Origin: an uncultured Neomegalonema sp.
GTDB lineage: Bacteria; Pseudomonadota; Alphaproteobacteria; Rhodobacterales; Rhodobacteraceae
Assembly: GCA_937995735.1 (NCBI GenBank)
Contig: CALKIZ010000045.1
Span: 44,464-108,463 of the forward strand
DNA length: 64,000 nt
Direction: 5' to 3'
The notes under the pieces: generated by a model
What the model saw: only the letters and a program-made list of their open reading frames with translations
Database searches by the model: none
Told to the model about the DNA's origin: nothing
Made by a program: the position numbers and the translations under genes
Part shown: one piece after another, positions 37,868-46,360 of the stretch
Numbering within the stretch: position 1 is the stretch's first letter
Layout of the letters: each line of letters begins with the position of its first letter

Positions 37868-37883
37868 ACGCTTACGTAAACGT
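37868..37883. promoter_or_regulatory. Likely operator of the MerR regulator
   Basis: ACGCTTACGTAAACGT is a 16-bp palindrome with one mismatched pair, 17 bp upstream of the MerR gene start and in the divergent spacer with the acidic protein gene. It resembles the ACGTAAACGT-type sites I recall for LiuR-like regulators. Its centre ACGT and outer ACG/CGT arms are perfectly symmetric. Confidence 0.55.
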
Positions 37884-38026
37884 CAATAAAGTCTTTTGGA
37901 ACGTTTTTACACTCTGGATTTCTGATACGATGTCCATGTTAGATCAATCTTAAAGATAATCGATATACATAGATGCCAGCAGGCACGTCAGCGCGTCTGT
38001 TCCTGACGACCGTGTGGAAGATATGT

Positions 38027-39490
38027 ATGACTTCAACCGATCCACGACAGGCAAAGACAGCAGGTGAAGCTGTTGTTGAACCTAACGTTTCCGTCGATCC
38101 GGAAGCGCGAAAAGACGATGCGTGGATTGAAGCTAGTCGAGGCGAGTCTCAAATAGACAATACGGCTAACAAAATATCTGCCACGAAACTATTGAGTGTA
38201 GAGGCTGAAACAGCTGATCTCGAACCAGACGATCATCCTTCCGATGACAACCAAAACGCAACCGACCGCGCCGGAACTTCTTTAACAGACGTGGCGATTG
38301 AACAGACAGGCGATGATGCAATGAGCAAATTCGGACATGCTATTGGAGCCCTTGCAAAGCACGAAGACGATCTGGATGAAGACGCGCTAAACCATGCCGC
38401 TGAGATGGCGGGTCCCTCTCCTTTTCGTGATGATGCCGTTGCCCCGCATATTGCAGCCGCTGAGCGTGAATTGGAAAGATCCAAAGCCAATCCGGTCGAT
38501 ATTTTTGACCGGATTGCGCAAGCCGCCGAATCTCAATTCGACGAATCGCGTGGCAATACCGCCAAACGTGTGAGCGAACTCGTCGATGATCGGCGTGTCG
38601 GCACAAAGCGCTGGACGCCTTCAAAGACTATGAAAGAGCGGATGGCGAAACTCGAGGCTGCTCGCGCAGCCGCAACGGGTGGAGAACCCGTTGCAGTGGA
38701 ATCGCCTGAGCCGGAAGTAAAAGCAGCTTCCGCTCCGTCATCAAGCACAGCAACGGTCGTTACACCGGGAACTGGCGAAAAACCTGCGTCCGAAACAAAA
38801 TCTGAAACGACATCAACAGCAGAGCCAGAAAAAGTCACAGTCTCCCGCCGTGATCGCAAACCGGAAATCGAAGATACAATCGAAACGGAAAGCAGCGGAG
38901 CAACAATGGTCGAGGCCGAATCAGAAGAAGACGATTCTGACGGTCTCCGGATTATCCCGGGCGCACGGGGGCGTCGACGCGATCGCGTACGCAAATCGCG
39001 CTTAGACGAGGACTTCGAGAAAATCTTCGATGACGAAGGAAAACCGTCAATTAACAGCCTGCGTAGAAAATTACGCAGTGCGTCAAAAGAAGATGACGAA
39101 TCTGTTGAAGACGAAGCTACGGCTAAGACTGGAAGTGCAAATCGCACGGCATCTTCCGGTAACGGCTCTGATGCAGGGAACAGCAGTGAGTCCAAGCTCG
39201 GCCTATTCTCCCGCCTGCTCAACTCAAACCGTAAAAAACCTCAGAAAGCTGACGCAAACGAGTTTAACGAAGACGACCTCGTTGCTGCGTTCGAAGCAGA
39301 CAATGATGACAACAACGCACCGCTCGCTGACAACCGTGATTTAGAGGCTGCGGAAGACGATAGCTGGCAAGATGCAATCGACACCGAACGTAAACAAAAA
39401 CAAATTGCCATGCCGATTATCGGGGCGGGTGTAGCCATTCTGTTCGGTGGCATCGGCTGGTTTGCTTACAAATTTCTATTCGGCGCATAA
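38027..39490 (+). CDS. Acidic tail-anchored protein of unknown function
   Basis: 487 aa from the ATG at 38027, with GGAAG eight bases upstream; the ORF track's start at 37973 lacks a signal. The protein is strongly acidic and low-complexity (Glu, Asp, Ser, Ala), with a basic patch (GARGRRRDRVRKSRLDEDFEKIF) and KRWTPSKTMKERMAKLEAARAAA. A single hydrophobic segment closes the protein (IIGAGVAILFGGIGWFAYKFLF), so it looks tail-anchored with its bulk in the cytoplasm. I recognise no domain. Long disordered charged cytoplasmic regions with a membrane anchor suit a scaffold or polar organiser, but that is speculation. It is transcribed divergently from the MerR gene and ends at a strong terminator. 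Confidence 0.75.
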   Translation: MTSTDPRQAKTAGEAVVEPNVSVDPEARKDDAWIEASRGESQIDNTANKISATKLLSVEAETADLEPDDHPSDDNQNATDRAGTSLTDVAIEQTGDDAMSKFGHAIGALAKHEDDLDEDALNHAAEMAGPSPFRDDAVAPHIAAAERELERSKANPVDIFDRIAQAAESQFDESRGNTAKRVSELVDDRRVGTKRWTPSKTMKERMAKLEAARAAATGGEPVAVESPEPEVKAASAPSSSTATVVTPGTGEKPASETKSETTSTAEPEKVTVSRRDRKPEIEDTIETESSGATMVEAESEEDDSDGLRIIPGARGRRRDRVRKSRLDEDFEKIFDDEGKPSINSLRRKLRSASKEDDESVEDEATAKTGSANRTASSGNGSDAGNSSESKLGLFSRLLNSNRKKPQKADANEFNEDDLVAAFEADNDDNNAPLADNRDLEAAEDDSWQDAIDTERKQKQIAMPIIGAGVAILFGGIGWFAYKFLFGA

Positions 39491-39514
39491 GGCAGGCACT
39501 CTTGAAAAGATTTC

Positions 39515-39547
39515 AAGGGCGTTCCAATCGGAGCGCCCTTTTCGTTT
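39515..39547 (+). terminator. Strong intrinsic terminator
   Basis: AAGGGCGTTCC-aatc-GGAGCGCCCTT forms an 11-bp stem including one T-G pair, followed by TTCGTTTT. It lies about 25 bp after the acidic protein gene and well before the thioesterase pair. Confidence 0.85.
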
Positions 39548-39601
39548 TCAGATTTGCCGATAGCGCGTTACGCTCATCCCAACCTAATTTGAGAGGCATG
39601 A

Positions 39602-40069
39602 GTGACAGACAACAAATTCAAAAACTCGATCGTACCGCCTCTTCAAGAAAATAATGAAGATGGCTCGCTTATGTCAGCAATCCCGCACTCGCGGGAGCTT
39701 GGAATGCGCCTCGTTTCGCGTGCAGACGACGAGGCCGTTCTGATGATTCCTTATGATCCAAGACTCATCGGCAATCCTGAAACCGGCATCATGCATGGTG
39801 GAGCAATCACAGCACTGCTTGATACCTGTTGTGGAACGGCGGTGATGATGTCGCGCAAAAAGCCTTCTTCGACAGCGACACTGGATTTGCGGATCAACTA
39901 TATGAAACCGGCGACGCCAGAGAAATCTGTCTATGCACACGCCCATTGTTATCGCGCGACACGCTCTGTCGGCTTTGTCCGGGCCATTGCTTACCATGAA
40001 GATAGAGACGACCCCATAGCGACGGCTTCTGCCGCCTTCATTCTAAATTTTAAAGGGGATTCTGCATGA
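39602..40069 (+). CDS. PaaI-type hotdog-fold thioesterase (first of a pair)
   Basis: 155 aa. The hotdog core motif GIMHGGAITALLDTCCGTAVM marks the PaaI group, and ATLDLRINYMKPATPEKSVYAHA is the central strand region. Such enzymes hydrolyse acyl- or aryl-CoA thioesters. The start is a GTG at 39602 with GAGAGG upstream. Its stop overlaps the start of the next hotdog gene by 4 nt, so the two are translationally coupled and may form heteromers. The substrate is unknown; placement opposite a fatty-acid cluster would suit an acyl-CoA role. Confidence 0.88.
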   Translation: MTDNKFKNSIVPPLQENNEDGSLMSAIPHSRELGMRLVSRADDEAVLMIPYDPRLIGNPETGIMHGGAITALLDTCCGTAVMMSRKKPSSTATLDLRINYMKPATPEKSVYAHAHCYRATRSVGFVRAIAYHEDRDDPIATASAAFILNFKGDSA

Positions 40070-40533
40070 GCATGGATACCCCAACATCCCAAACACTCGA
40101 TGACGCCTTCGCTGCCCTGACAGAAAAGATTCCGTATATCTCATTTCTCGGGGTGACGTTTCAGCGGCGAGGCGACGAAGTTTCTGCCCTTCTGACATAC
40201 ACGCCTGACCTCATCGGCAACCCCATTCTCCCGGCGCTTCATGGCGGCGCTACCGGCGCTTTCCTGGAGATCACCGCTATCACTTCTTTAACATGGGTCG
40301 CGGCGCTTGAGCGCATTCACAGTGAGCCGAAATGGGATGGCACATTTGCTCCACAACCCAAGACAGTGGATTTCAGCATTGATTATCTGCGCTCCGGCAA
40401 ACCTCAAGACGCTTATGCGCGTGCGATCATCCTACGGCGCGGACGCCGGGTCGCGAATGTAAGAGTCGAGGCTTGGCAAGATGAGAGGAGCAAACCTTTC
40501 ATTGCTGCTCACGGACATTTTTTGCTGTCGTAG
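40066..40533 (+). CDS. PaaI-type hotdog-fold thioesterase (second of a pair)
   Basis: 155 aa. PALHGGATGAFLEITAITSLTW is the hotdog helix motif, with TVDFSIDYLRSGKPQDAYARA as its central strand. It is the same length as its upstream partner but clearly divergent, suggesting an old duplication. In the helix, an acidic residue (Glu) sits where the partner has Asp, so the active site may differ. It overlaps the upstream gene by 4 nt. PaaI-type enzymes usually act as dimers or tetramers, so a mixed assembly is plausible. Confidence 0.86.
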   Translation: MSMDTPTSQTLDDAFAALTEKIPYISFLGVTFQRRGDEVSALLTYTPDLIGNPILPALHGGATGAFLEITAITSLTWVAALERIHSEPKWDGTFAPQPKTVDFSIDYLRSGKPQDAYARAIILRRGRRVANVRVEAWQDERSKPFIAAHGHFLLS

Positions 40534-40616
40534 AATGATTGAACGGCAGTAACATCACTCTACCATGGCTACTCGACTAACAGATAAACTTAGAAAGCAC
40601 CTGTGCGAGATTTTCT

Positions 40617-41945
40617 ATGACCCCGGTAACCGGCCCGCGTGTCCTCGCTATCGCCGTCCCTGTCGTTTTGTCGAATGCGACAGTGCCAATTCAAGGAACC
40701 ATCGACACCGCGATTATTGGCAACCTTGGATCAGCTTTCGCGCTGGCCGGAGTTGGGATCGGCGCAGAATTGTTTGCGATCCTTTTTACCAGCTTTAACT
40801 TCCTGCAGCTCGGCTGTTCGGGTCAATCGGCACAAGCACTTGGTGCGCAAAACCATGGGCGGGTTCTCAATACGCTCTTCAGAACATTGGTTATCGCGGC
40901 CTGTATTGCGGCGGTTCTGATCTTGTGCCAAACGCCTTTGCTGTGGCTCGGCTTGCAGATTTTTGAGGGAAGCGCAAAAACCGAAACCGTCGCATCGCAA
41001 TATTTCTCCATCCGTATTTGGGGCGCGCCGTTCGAGCTTGCTAATTATGCACTTCTCGGTTGGTTCGCCGGACAGGAAATGACCAACCGGTTATTCCAAC
41101 ATCAACTCGTCATTACCCTATCAAATATTTCTCTCAGTTTGGCACTGGCCGTGGGCTTGGAGATGGGGATAACCGGCGTAGCCATCGCCACCGTCATTGC
41201 AAACGGATTAGGCGTCACATTTGCCGTCATCGTTGCCAGCAAGCGCAAGACACATATCGCCCCGAAAGGATGGCGGATCGACTGGCCTCGCATTCTGAAC
41301 CGTTCAGAGCTATGGCGCGTGATGGCCATGAACCGCGATATTTTCATCCGCACCGCTTTACTAACCTTAGGGTTCGCATGGATCATGCGCCTCGGCAGCC
41401 TGCAAGGGGACGAGGTACTCGCGGCCAATATTGTGCTCTGGCAGTTCTTCATCGTCTCGGCTTCCGGTTTGGATGGATTTGCAATCGCCGCTGAGACATT
41501 GGTTGGACAAGCGCGCGGCGCAAAGGACCGTAAAGCACTGCGGCAAGCAGTCGTAATCTCTTCACTGTGGTCCGGCGGATTGGCCGTCGCTGTCGCTTTA
41601 TTATTCACCGTCATATCGGGGACAGTGATTGATGCGCTCACGAATGTCGAAGAAGTGCGCGCTATAGCACGGGACTTTGCGCTCTGGGCTGCTCTGATCC
41701 CCGCCTTCGGATTTGCCGCCTTCCAACTTGACGGAATCTTTATCGGTGCAACCGAGTCAAAACTGATGCGGAACGCGATGATCTTTTCCGCCGCGATCTA
41801 TTTTCCCATGGCATGGGTGCTGTCACAAAGTTTCGGCAACCATGGTGTGTGGGCGTCGATCTATCTGTTCTTACTGCTCAGAACCGCCAGTCTGTTGTGG
41901 TTTTACCCGGTACTGGAAGCACGGACGTCAACGCCGACGGCTTGA
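40617..41945 (+). CDS. MATE-family efflux transporter, DinF-like
   Basis: 442 aa with about 12 membrane helices. It begins with MTPVTGPRVLAIAVPVVLSNATVPIQGTIDTAIIG, the MATE motif (VDTAIIGNLG-like), and includes FNFLQLGCSGQSAQALGAQNHG and the repeated second half VLWQFFIVSASGLDGFAIAAETLVGQARGAKD. It exports drugs or metabolites using a sodium or proton gradient. The subgroup resembles DinF. The 3' end overlaps the convergent pyrD 3' end by 43 bp, so the two transcripts are antisense there. Substrate not determinable. Confidence 0.93.
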   Translation: MTPVTGPRVLAIAVPVVLSNATVPIQGTIDTAIIGNLGSAFALAGVGIGAELFAILFTSFNFLQLGCSGQSAQALGAQNHGRVLNTLFRTLVIAACIAAVLILCQTPLLWLGLQIFEGSAKTETVASQYFSIRIWGAPFELANYALLGWFAGQEMTNRLFQHQLVITLSNISLSLALAVGLEMGITGVAIATVIANGLGVTFAVIVASKRKTHIAPKGWRIDWPRILNRSELWRVMAMNRDIFIRTALLTLGFAWIMRLGSLQGDEVLAANIVLWQFFIVSASGLDGFAIAAETLVGQARGAKDRKALRQAVVISSLWSGGLAVAVALLFTVISGTVIDALTNVEEVRAIARDFALWAALIPAFGFAAFQLDGIFIGATESKLMRNAMIFSAAIYFPMAWVLSQSFGNHGVWASIYLFLLLRTASLLWFYPVLEARTSTPTA

Positions 41946-42973
41946 GAAATAGTCGTATAGCCATCGCGCTCCAACAGCTTCGCGAGACCTTTTACGATCT
42001 GTGGGACCAGTCCCATGCCATGATATGAGAGCGCGGTGTATAGCTGGACAAGGGACGCTCCAGCGCGGATTTTTGCATAGGCTTGTTCAGCAGAGGCAAC
42101 CCCGCCAACACCGATCAGCGGAATGCTTCCATCGGTCAGCTCAGTCACGCGCCGGAGCACCGCCGTCGATTTTTCAAACATCGGTTGCCCGGAAAGCCCC
42201 CCCGCTTCTCCCTGATAGTTCGAGCGCAAACCCTGACGATCAAGCGTTGTGTTGGTCGCGACGATTCCATCAATCTGTCGGTCCATACAAACCTCGACCA
42301 CATCAACCAACTGCGCATCCGATAAATCCGGTGCGAGCTTTAGCAAAACAGGTTTTCCCGATGCCACATCATCACGCGCGGCAAGCACAGCGCCAAGAAG
42401 TTCTTCCAACGCAGTTTTCTCTTGCAAGTCGCGCAAGCCCTTCGTGTTCGGTGAAGACACGTTGATCGTGAAAAAGTCGGAGCAATCAGCGAGCCTTGTC
42501 AGCACAGTGACATAATCCGCAACACGATCCTTAGACAGCTTATTAGCACCGAGGTTCACACCGATTGGCCCACGCGCCGGATGCGCCTTTAAGAACAAGC
42601 GCTGCCGAACCGCTTCAACACCATCATTGTTAAAACCGAACCGATTAATCGCGGCCTCATCATCCGGTAATCGAAAGAGGCGCGGTTTGAGATTACCATA
42701 TTGCGCGACGGGCGTAACGGCTCCAACTTCGACGAATGAGAATCCACAGTTCAAAAGCGGACCAACCGCTTCGGCATTTTTATCAAACCCCGCCGCAAGA
42801 CCAAGTGGGTGCGCCAGATCAAAACCCAATACTTTCGTGCGAAGAACACCGGGAACAGCAACATTCCACTTCGGCACAAGACCCGCACGAAGACTATTGA
42901 TCGCCACACGATGCGCACGTTCAGGATCAAGAGCACGAACAGCACGCAAACCAAGGTCGGTTAATATCGTCAT
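41903..42973 (-). CDS. pyrD: Dihydroorotate dehydrogenase (quinone), class 2
   Basis: 356 aa. It oxidises dihydroorotate to orotate in pyrimidine synthesis, passing electrons to quinone at the inner membrane. The N-terminal amphipathic part (MTILTDLGLRAVRALDPERAHRVAI) is the class 2 membrane-binding helix. Other marks: GLAAGFDKNAEAV, NRFGFNNDG, INVSSPNTKGLR (catalytic Ser), LLKLAPDLSD, VATNTTLDR, GGLSG, and VGGVASAEQAYAKIRAGASLVQLYTAL. It begins with a 4-nt ATGA overlap after the DUF952 gene. Its 3' end overlaps the MATE gene on the other strand. Confidence 0.97.
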   Translation of the reverse strand: MTILTDLGLRAVRALDPERAHRVAINSLRAGLVPKWNVAVPGVLRTKVLGFDLAHPLGLAAGFDKNAEAVGPLLNCGFSFVEVGAVTPVAQYGNLKPRLFRLPDDEAAINRFGFNNDGVEAVRQRLFLKAHPARGPIGVNLGANKLSKDRVADYVTVLTRLADCSDFFTINVSSPNTKGLRDLQEKTALEELLGAVLAARDDVASGKPVLLKLAPDLSDAQLVDVVEVCMDRQIDGIVATNTTLDRQGLRSNYQGEAGGLSGQPMFEKSTAVLRRVTELTDGSIPLIGVGGVASAEQAYAKIRAGASLVQLYTALSYHGMGLVPQIVKGLAKLLERDGYTTISQAVGVDVRASSTG

Positions 42974-43311
42974 ACAGCCTCTAGCGGAAATTCATGTGAC
43001 CCATCCGCATTCAAAGGCAAAGGCTTACACCAGACTGCCTCCTCAACTTTTAACGCGCGATACAAGTGAGGAAACAACGCCCCGCCCCGCGAAGGTTCCC
43101 ACTTCATCTTTTCACCGAGCATCTCAGCATCAACAGCGATGATGACCAATCCTTCGCGCCCGGCAAAATATTTCGCCGCTGTCTCTTGCATTTGTTCAGA
43201 AGTGGAGAAATGAATGTAACCGTCTTGCAGGTCGATCTCTGCGCCTATGAATTCGCCAGACTCGACAGCAGACTGCCAAAGCGTCGCGTCGCAAATTTTA
43301 TAGATAAACAT
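42970..43311 (-). CDS. DUF952 family protein
   Basis: 113 aa from the ATG at 43311 (MFIYKICDATLWQSAVESGEFIG), chosen because the family begins at this MxxYKI and because GGGGA precedes it; the ORF track's ATG is 12 nt upstream. Other family segments: GYIHFSTSEQMQETAAKYFAG and KWEPSRGGALFPHLYRAL. The function of DUF952 is not established; a fold related to ADP-ribosyltransferases has been suggested. Its stop overlaps the pyrD start by 4 nt, so translation is coupled, which ties it to pyrD expression without defining a role. Confidence 0.9.
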   Translation of the reverse strand: MFIYKICDATLWQSAVESGEFIGAEIDLQDGYIHFSTSEQMQETAAKYFAGREGLVIIAVDAEMLGEKMKWEPSRGGALFPHLYRALKVEEAVWCKPLPLNADGSHEFPLEAV

Positions 43312-43401
43312 CCGAATCCCCATTTTTCAGGGGAAGAACTACGCCGACACCCTTCGCATCACAAGCAGTACATTCGAACTTTTAGCGTTCCAAAAGATAT
43401 A

Positions 43402-44793
43402 TTACTCACCCGGCGCAGGGTCTTTACGATCACGTTCTGCACGCGCCGCTTCACGTTCTTCCAGCCACCAACGGGGTGGCGCATAACGTGCCCAACGCAA
43501 GAAACGCGGAACCCAAGCCATGATTCCTTTTGTCTCCATCCACATCGCATAGCGGACGTAAACAGGGTCACGCGACAAGTGACGTTCTTCGGTGCGCGCA
43601 CGGACATAATAGATCAGATTCACACCGACCAAGCGCAACGTGCGCGTCAGGGCATCCGTCCAATGGCCACTCCACCCTTGCCCGCGAAAGCCCATCACGA
43701 AAGGCGCAATGAAGGGCAGCGCCTCAAACCACCAACTCAGGTTTTTCGACAGATAAGCAGGATGCTTACACCAACGGTATGGGCCATTCGTGATAATCCC
43801 GCGATGCGTCAAGTTCGAGAAGCGCAACCCGAAACTGACAGAAGCCCATGTATAAATACCCATCAGTCCAAGGATAATTACCGCGAAAACGACACGCAGT
43901 ACAGGATACCCTTCCAAGGTGCTCGCCCAATCTAATTCCGTTCGATAAGCAAAATAATTCGGCCCCATCAAACCCCAGAAAGGCTGATAGCAAATCACCG
44001 CAGGAATCCAACCCGACCAGGTTGGTTCAGCACTGCGGATATGACTATCAAACAACCGAACCGTCAGTGCGTAGCCTACAACGATAACGCCGACATCGAC
44101 CAGAATGAGGATGTCATAAAGAATGCGCTGCCAGGCAATAATATCCAGCTCTGCAGCATCCCACGTGAAGGCCGGAATTTCAGTGACACGCAGATGGTTT
44201 ATATTGCCGTGGAAATAACTAAACATCAGCGGCAGGAAAAACCCTTTTACCAACCACCCGAGAGCGTGTTGGCGCAACTTACCGAGGTCAACGGCTTCCG
44301 ACCATCCGAGCATCAACGCGCCAACATGCCAATACCCGTCGCGCGGCTCTTTCATCCGGCCATCTATCCAGAAAAAGTAGACGGGCGAAACAACCAAAAA
44401 TAATGGGATGACGACAATAAGCACTTTCCAAAACGGCTCAAATAATGCCGCCTGATATTCAGGGAAAATCAGATAGATAAGTGCGATCATGGCAAGCGTG
44501 GTCCAAAGGCCCACCAGTTTGATGGCAACCCGCGCAATGCTTGCTTCGCTGATACGTGGCTTCATAGACCAATCAAGCCCGGTGTCTTCATTGCGATAGG
44601 TTCGCAGGATCAGAAACTCCAGCACAATCACCGGAATGGCAAAGCTGGCACAAGCAATCAAAGTTGCAGCCACATTCGAAATATCAGGAGCCTGACGCAG
44701 CAACCAAACCGAGCCTAAAAAGCAAGCAACGCCGATCCAATTAATGCTTTGCAACGTAACGGAACGCGGACAGCCGGAAGAATCATCGCTCAT
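43402..44793 (-). CDS. ICMT/PEMT-like integral membrane methyltransferase
   Basis: 463 aa with many membrane helices. The C-terminal part carries the signature of isoprenylcysteine carboxyl methyltransferase and phospholipid methyltransferase: ITNGPYRWCKHPAYLSKNLSWWF, then RARTEERHLSRDPVYVRYAMW. These residues bind S-adenosyl-methionine in the family. The N-terminal ~280 residues are additional membrane domain that I do not recognise. The substrate could be a lipid or prenyl group; it cannot be decided. Its start overlaps the TipF-like gene's stop by 4 nt, so the two are translated together. Confidence 0.8.
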   Translation of the reverse strand: MSDDSSGCPRSVTLQSINWIGVACFLGSVWLLRQAPDISNVAATLIACASFAIPVIVLEFLILRTYRNEDTGLDWSMKPRISEASIARVAIKLVGLWTTLAMIALIYLIFPEYQAALFEPFWKVLIVVIPLFLVVSPVYFFWIDGRMKEPRDGYWHVGALMLGWSEAVDLGKLRQHALGWLVKGFFLPLMFSYFHGNINHLRVTEIPAFTWDAAELDIIAWQRILYDILILVDVGVIVVGYALTVRLFDSHIRSAEPTWSGWIPAVICYQPFWGLMGPNYFAYRTELDWASTLEGYPVLRVVFAVIILGLMGIYTWASVSFGLRFSNLTHRGIITNGPYRWCKHPAYLSKNLSWWFEALPFIAPFVMGFRGQGWSGHWTDALTRTLRLVGVNLIYYVRARTEERHLSRDPVYVRYAMWMETKGIMAWVPRFLRWARYAPPRWWLEEREAARAERDRKDPAPGE

Positions 44794-46076
44794 GACAGAG
44801 CATCCAATATCCGTGCAGGTCCAAGGCCATCGCCGGTTACCAATGCCGGTTCGAGTGTACGAACAGTTTCCATATCGTCTTTGCTGGCAACTGAGCCACC
44901 GATCAATGCAATGTCATGGATCGCGAGCGCTTGGGCGAGACGACGGGGATCACCGCCCTGCTCCCTGGCACTATTAGCCATCGCAACGGCATCAACAATG
45001 ATGAACCGCAGTCCTGATGTCGCCAACCCGGCAAGGTCGAGCGACCAGTCGCGAATGTCTTCCATGGCAAATTTGCAGCCATGCTCGGCAATTGCCGCCA
45101 GAGTGCTTTGGGCATTAACGTCAAACCCTTGCTGTTGCGTCAACAATGTTAGCCGCAGCTGCAAAGCATGTGATGCCTCAATGGCGGATAGAAGTTCATT
45201 TCGCACCGACTGATCCGAAAGCGTCTCGGGCGACATCCGCACCAACAGTAAAATCGGACGACCGGCTTCTTCCAGTTCTGTAGAAATTTGCACGGCATGT
45301 TTAAGCAGCACCGATGTGACACTTTCTACCGAATCACTTTGAACAGAGAGGATAAAGGCAACCGGCGCGCCAAGACCCGGATCAAATACCGGAGTAAGGC
45401 TGACATCCGGTTTCACAATCCCCGGCATTTCGGCTGCGTCTGACTCTTCTGTGCTCTGCCCGTCTTTATTTTCAGTATCAATCGCGCCACCTGCGCGCGC
45501 AATTAACGACCGCAAATCACCGGGATTCGTCGTTGGCACCTCAGCAACGGGTGCCGATGGTGATAACGGACCTGCTAAACCCACCGCCCCGTTATGCGCA
45601 TAAGCTTGTTGGCTTATCGTATTTTCAAGCGCTACGAGGCGCAGATTTATTTCGTCAACACGTGAATTGAGTACAGGCAAAGCATCAAGGCGTGTATCAA
45701 TCACCGGTTCAGGGACAGGAGCAGATTGCAGCGCAAACAGGTCAGTACGCAACCCATCAATTTGCGGCTGAAATGTATTCGCGTCATTGGCTGTCACTGT
45801 TGCAATCTGCTCAATCACATCAGCCAGCTCTTCAAGCATATTATTCGATTTTTCGAGATCGGCCCGCAGATTAAGATTGGCCTCTTGCAGTTCCGAAACC
45901 TCACCTGAGAGATCAGGCGATTCGTCACCGGCATAGACTTTAAATGCCAATGCTATAGCCGCTCCGGAAATCGCAATTGAAAGCGCCGCCGGCCACAATG
46001 ACGGGAGAGTCACTGCCAGAATAACCGCAATAAACATGCAGGTCGCAAACAAAATAACTGGCAGGTTTTTATCCAA
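44790..46076 (-). CDS. TipF-like membrane protein with degenerate EAL domain
   Basis: 428 aa. Two N-terminal membrane helices (LPVILFATCMFIAVILAVTL, PAALSIAISGAAIALAFKVY) are followed by a coiled coil (SEVSELQEANLNLRADLEKSNNMLEELADVIEQI), a linker and a C-terminal EAL-like domain (about 215-428). The EAL catalytic residues are not recognisable: the region reads KFAMEDIRDWSLDLAGLATSGLRFIIVDAVAM where LDDFG and KID are expected. This is the plan of Caulobacter TipF, a c-di-GMP-binding protein that promotes flagellum assembly at the pole. So it is more likely a receptor than an enzyme. It is translationally coupled to the ICMT-like gene. Confidence 0.75.
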   Translation of the reverse strand: MDKNLPVILFATCMFIAVILAVTLPSLWPAALSIAISGAAIALAFKVYAGDESPDLSGEVSELQEANLNLRADLEKSNNMLEELADVIEQIATVTANDANTFQPQIDGLRTDLFALQSAPVPEPVIDTRLDALPVLNSRVDEINLRLVALENTISQQAYAHNGAVGLAGPLSPSAPVAEVPTTNPGDLRSLIARAGGAIDTENKDGQSTEESDAAEMPGIVKPDVSLTPVFDPGLGAPVAFILSVQSDSVESVTSVLLKHAVQISTELEEAGRPILLLVRMSPETLSDQSVRNELLSAIEASHALQLRLTLLTQQQGFDVNAQSTLAAIAEHGCKFAMEDIRDWSLDLAGLATSGLRFIIVDAVAMANSAREQGGDPRRLAQALAIHDIALIGGSVASKDDMETVRTLEPALVTGDGLGPARILDALS

Positions 46077-46360
46077 CTATAATCTCACACATATCTCGGT
46101 GCCCTAACCATTTTGGCAGACACGGTACTGTGTCGCATTTTTCTTTTGATATACGGTTAACCTAGACGACAAGGACGCTTTCTTTCGAATTACATCCATC
46201 TGCTCACGTCGTTTTGTTGTGGCAAAGACCGCGCGGAAATCAAAAGGATCGGGGCTGTGACCGACACCTTTGATAAAAAGCGTATTTTCGGCAATGCGGA
46301 TAAAAAATCGAATTGCCGCATTCACCTGTGAAACGAATGTTTGAGGATAGTAAAGTTTCG
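46077..46360. other. Gap between the TipF-like and HD-domain genes
   Basis: No convincing gene. A 73-codon minus-strand ORF (46104-46325, GTG start) is open here (MNAAIRFFIRIAENTLFIKGV...), but it has no ribosome-binding site and no recognisable family. It would otherwise be noncoding and hold the promoter of the TipF-like gene. Confidence 0.35.

Noticed and set aside
38533-39222. 229-aa minus-strand ORF opposite the acidic protein
   Set aside because: Ser/Arg-rich mirror of the acidic reading; the plus-strand frame has a ribosome-binding site, membrane helix and terminator.
46104-46325. 73-codon minus-strand ORF between the TipF-like and HD genes
   Set aside because: Has a GTG start, no ribosome-binding site and no family. 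It is reported only within the gap description.
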